A stretch of 25,255 bases of DNA from Rhizobium leguminosarum. GTDB lineage: Bacteria; Pseudomonadota; Alphaproteobacteria; Rhizobiales; Rhizobiaceae. Where the stretch lies: the NCBI RefSeq assembly GCF_001652265.1, contig NZ_LWBS01000444.1, positions 1 through 25,255 on the forward strand, read 5' to 3'. The notes under the pieces were generated by a model. It was not told the DNA's origin. It saw only the letters and a program-made list of their open reading frames with translations, and did no database searches. Of the stretch, positions 24,563 through 25,255 are shown one piece after another (within the stretch, counting starts at the first letter, position 1; every line of letters begins with the position of its first letter). Made by a program: the position numbers and the translations under genes.

Positions 24563-24677
24563 CCGGCATCTTCTCCCCGTAAACGGGGCGAAGGGGACAT
24601 GCCGCGACCTCTCCATTCCCACCTCGCTCTCGCATGGCACGTCCCCTCGCCCCGTTTTTACGGGGAGAGGGCTAGGG
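24547..24677. repeat. rhizobial palindromic intergenic element (RIME-like), right copy
   Basis: The inverted counterpart of 128-259. It has the same two hairpins, one around CTTCTCCCCG/CGGGGCGAAGG (about 24570-24594) and one around CCCTCGCCCCG/CGGGGAGAGGG (about 24644-24671). About nine in ten positions agree by eye. It lies between the decayed DUF559 fragment and the intact DUF559 gene. Confidence 0.75.
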
Positions 24678-24706
24678 TGAGGGGCACGTCACACGGCAAA
24701 CGATCG

Positions 24707-25108
24707 CTAGTCACGCGCAGCCGGAAAGAACCGCAAATCCGCCACCTCGACGCGTTCAACCAGCCGCCCGTCGCAGATAGCCAGAATAGTATCCAGCACG
24801 GATGGCAGTGCCGTCAGAACATCCACATTCCAGAAACGAACAACCGACCAGCCATTGCCGGTCATGAAGACATCACGAATACCGTCGCGTCGACTTTCCG
24901 CATGTTGGCTGCCGTCGATTTCAATGACGAGCCGCAGTTCGCGGCAGGCAAAATCTGCAAAATAGGGACCGATCGGCAATTGTCGGACGAACTTGTTTCC
25001 ATTGAGCCGCCGATCGCGCAGCTCATTCCACAGCCTGTCTTCTGCATCATTGTCCGACTGACGCAATGACCGCGCTCGGGCGGTGGTTTTGGGCTTGGGA
25101 CCTCTCAT
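24707..25108 (-). CDS. DUF559 endonuclease-domain protein (Vsr-like fold)
   Basis: A 133-residue protein made of one DUF559 domain, related to the very-short-patch-repair and PD-(D/E)xK nuclease folds. Characteristic blocks are DAEDRLWNELRDRRLNGNKF near 21, RQLPIGPYFADFACRELRLVIEIDGSQH near 42-69, and GWSVVRFWNVDVL near 84. Candidate metal-binding acids are in ADFAC and VIEIDG. Function in cells is unknown. I chose the ATG at 25108 because family members begin with a similar GPKP basic segment. The ribosome binding site is weak, and the upstream reading frame runs into the terminal repeat. The first codons lie in a repeated sequence also present as a broken copy near 24525. Confidence 0.8.
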   Translation of the reverse strand: MRGPKPKTTARARSLRQSDNDAEDRLWNELRDRRLNGNKFVRQLPIGPYFADFACRELRLVIEIDGSQHAESRRDGIRDVFMTGNGWSVVRFWNVDVLTALPSVLDTILAICDGRLVERVEVADLRFFPAARD

Positions 25109-25146
25109 TAAAGTCGTTCCGTGTGATTTGCCCCTCACCCTAACCC

Positions 25147-25255
25147 TCATATGCGCTAGGTTAAGCGGGCGAGGAGATGATCGCATTGTTTTCGGCGTCG
25201 TCGCGGCGGCTCGCAGAGATGGCGACGACTTCGCGTGACGAGATTACAGACGGCC
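25147..25255. repeat. 109-bp perfect inverted repeat, right copy
   Basis: Exact reverse complement of 19-127, reaching the last base of the window, so its outer limit is not visible. On its inner side it abuts a short piece of CCCTCACCCTAACCC repeat rather than the full element found beside the left copy. Confidence 0.95.
25177..25255 (+). CDS. possible 5' end of an unidentified gene, running off the right edge
   Basis: An ATG at 25177 directly behind GCGAGGAG opens a 26-codon frame starting MIALFSASS and reaching the window end. It is identical to the minus-strand frame starting at 97, because both lie in the terminal inverted repeat. Product not recognised; it may be only an open frame through a repeat. 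Confidence 0.25.
   Translation, partial: MIALFSASSRRLAEMATTSRDEITDG

Larger units (their letters stand above)
24230..24706. other. gene-free stretch: pstS promoter region and repeats
   Basis: From 24230 to about 24400 is the pstS leader and promoter with the PHO box and AT-rich DNA. From about 24430 to 24706 is repeat DNA, namely a broken DUF559 5' fragment and a RIME-like element, both listed separately. No intact gene is seen. Confidence 0.7.

Overview
The window looks like chromosomal DNA from an alphaproteobacterium of the Rhizobium group. The basis is high GC, a SAM-II riboswitch ahead of metZ, a gcrA cell-cycle regulator with GANTC sites, argD-argF-hslO and pstSCAB-phoU-phoB gene orders, and palindromic intergenic repeats of the rhizobial type. 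Genus is inferred from protein and repeat character, not from a search.

Left part (1-8.7 kb). The left edge carries repeats. They are followed by a VOC-family protein on the minus strand, a small lipoprotein on the plus strand, and an AraC-type regulator on the minus strand. Divergent from the regulator is a tightly packed five-gene plus-strand operon (3163-8585). It encodes a UDP-glucuronate decarboxylase-like enzyme, a GalE-like 4-epimerase, a membrane GT2 polysaccharide synthase, a secreted GH26 glycoside hydrolase and a secreted DUF995-like protein. The first four genes overlap by 1, 4 and 8 nt. The first two enzymes resemble the UDP-xylose synthase / UDP-xylose 4-epimerase pair described in Sinorhizobium meliloti. 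I therefore infer a surface or exported polysaccharide that may contain pentose. This is the most interesting system in the window.

Middle part (8.7-17.5 kb). This holds tRNA-Gly(CCC), a two-module dCTP deaminase, a SAM-II riboswitch with terminator controlling metZ, apaG, a secreted protein of unknown function, and the minus-strand set argD-argF-hslO. Divergent from argD is gcrA. Its upstream region has four GANTC methylation sites in 37 bp, a promoter-like pair and a CtrA-like box. A lone GIY-YIG nuclease gene follows, bracketed by palindromic repeats in inverted orientation.

Right part (17.8-25.2 kb). The high-affinity phosphate uptake and signalling operon pstS-pstC-pstA-pstB-phoU-phoB runs on the minus strand behind a three-heptamer PHO box. 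No phoR sensor kinase is present in the window. The right edge holds a DUF559 (Vsr-like fold) nuclease gene embedded in repeats.

The two window ends form a perfect 109-bp inverted repeat (19-127 and 25147-25255), plus a second imperfect inverted repeat of about 132 bp. Recombination between them could invert the whole segment.
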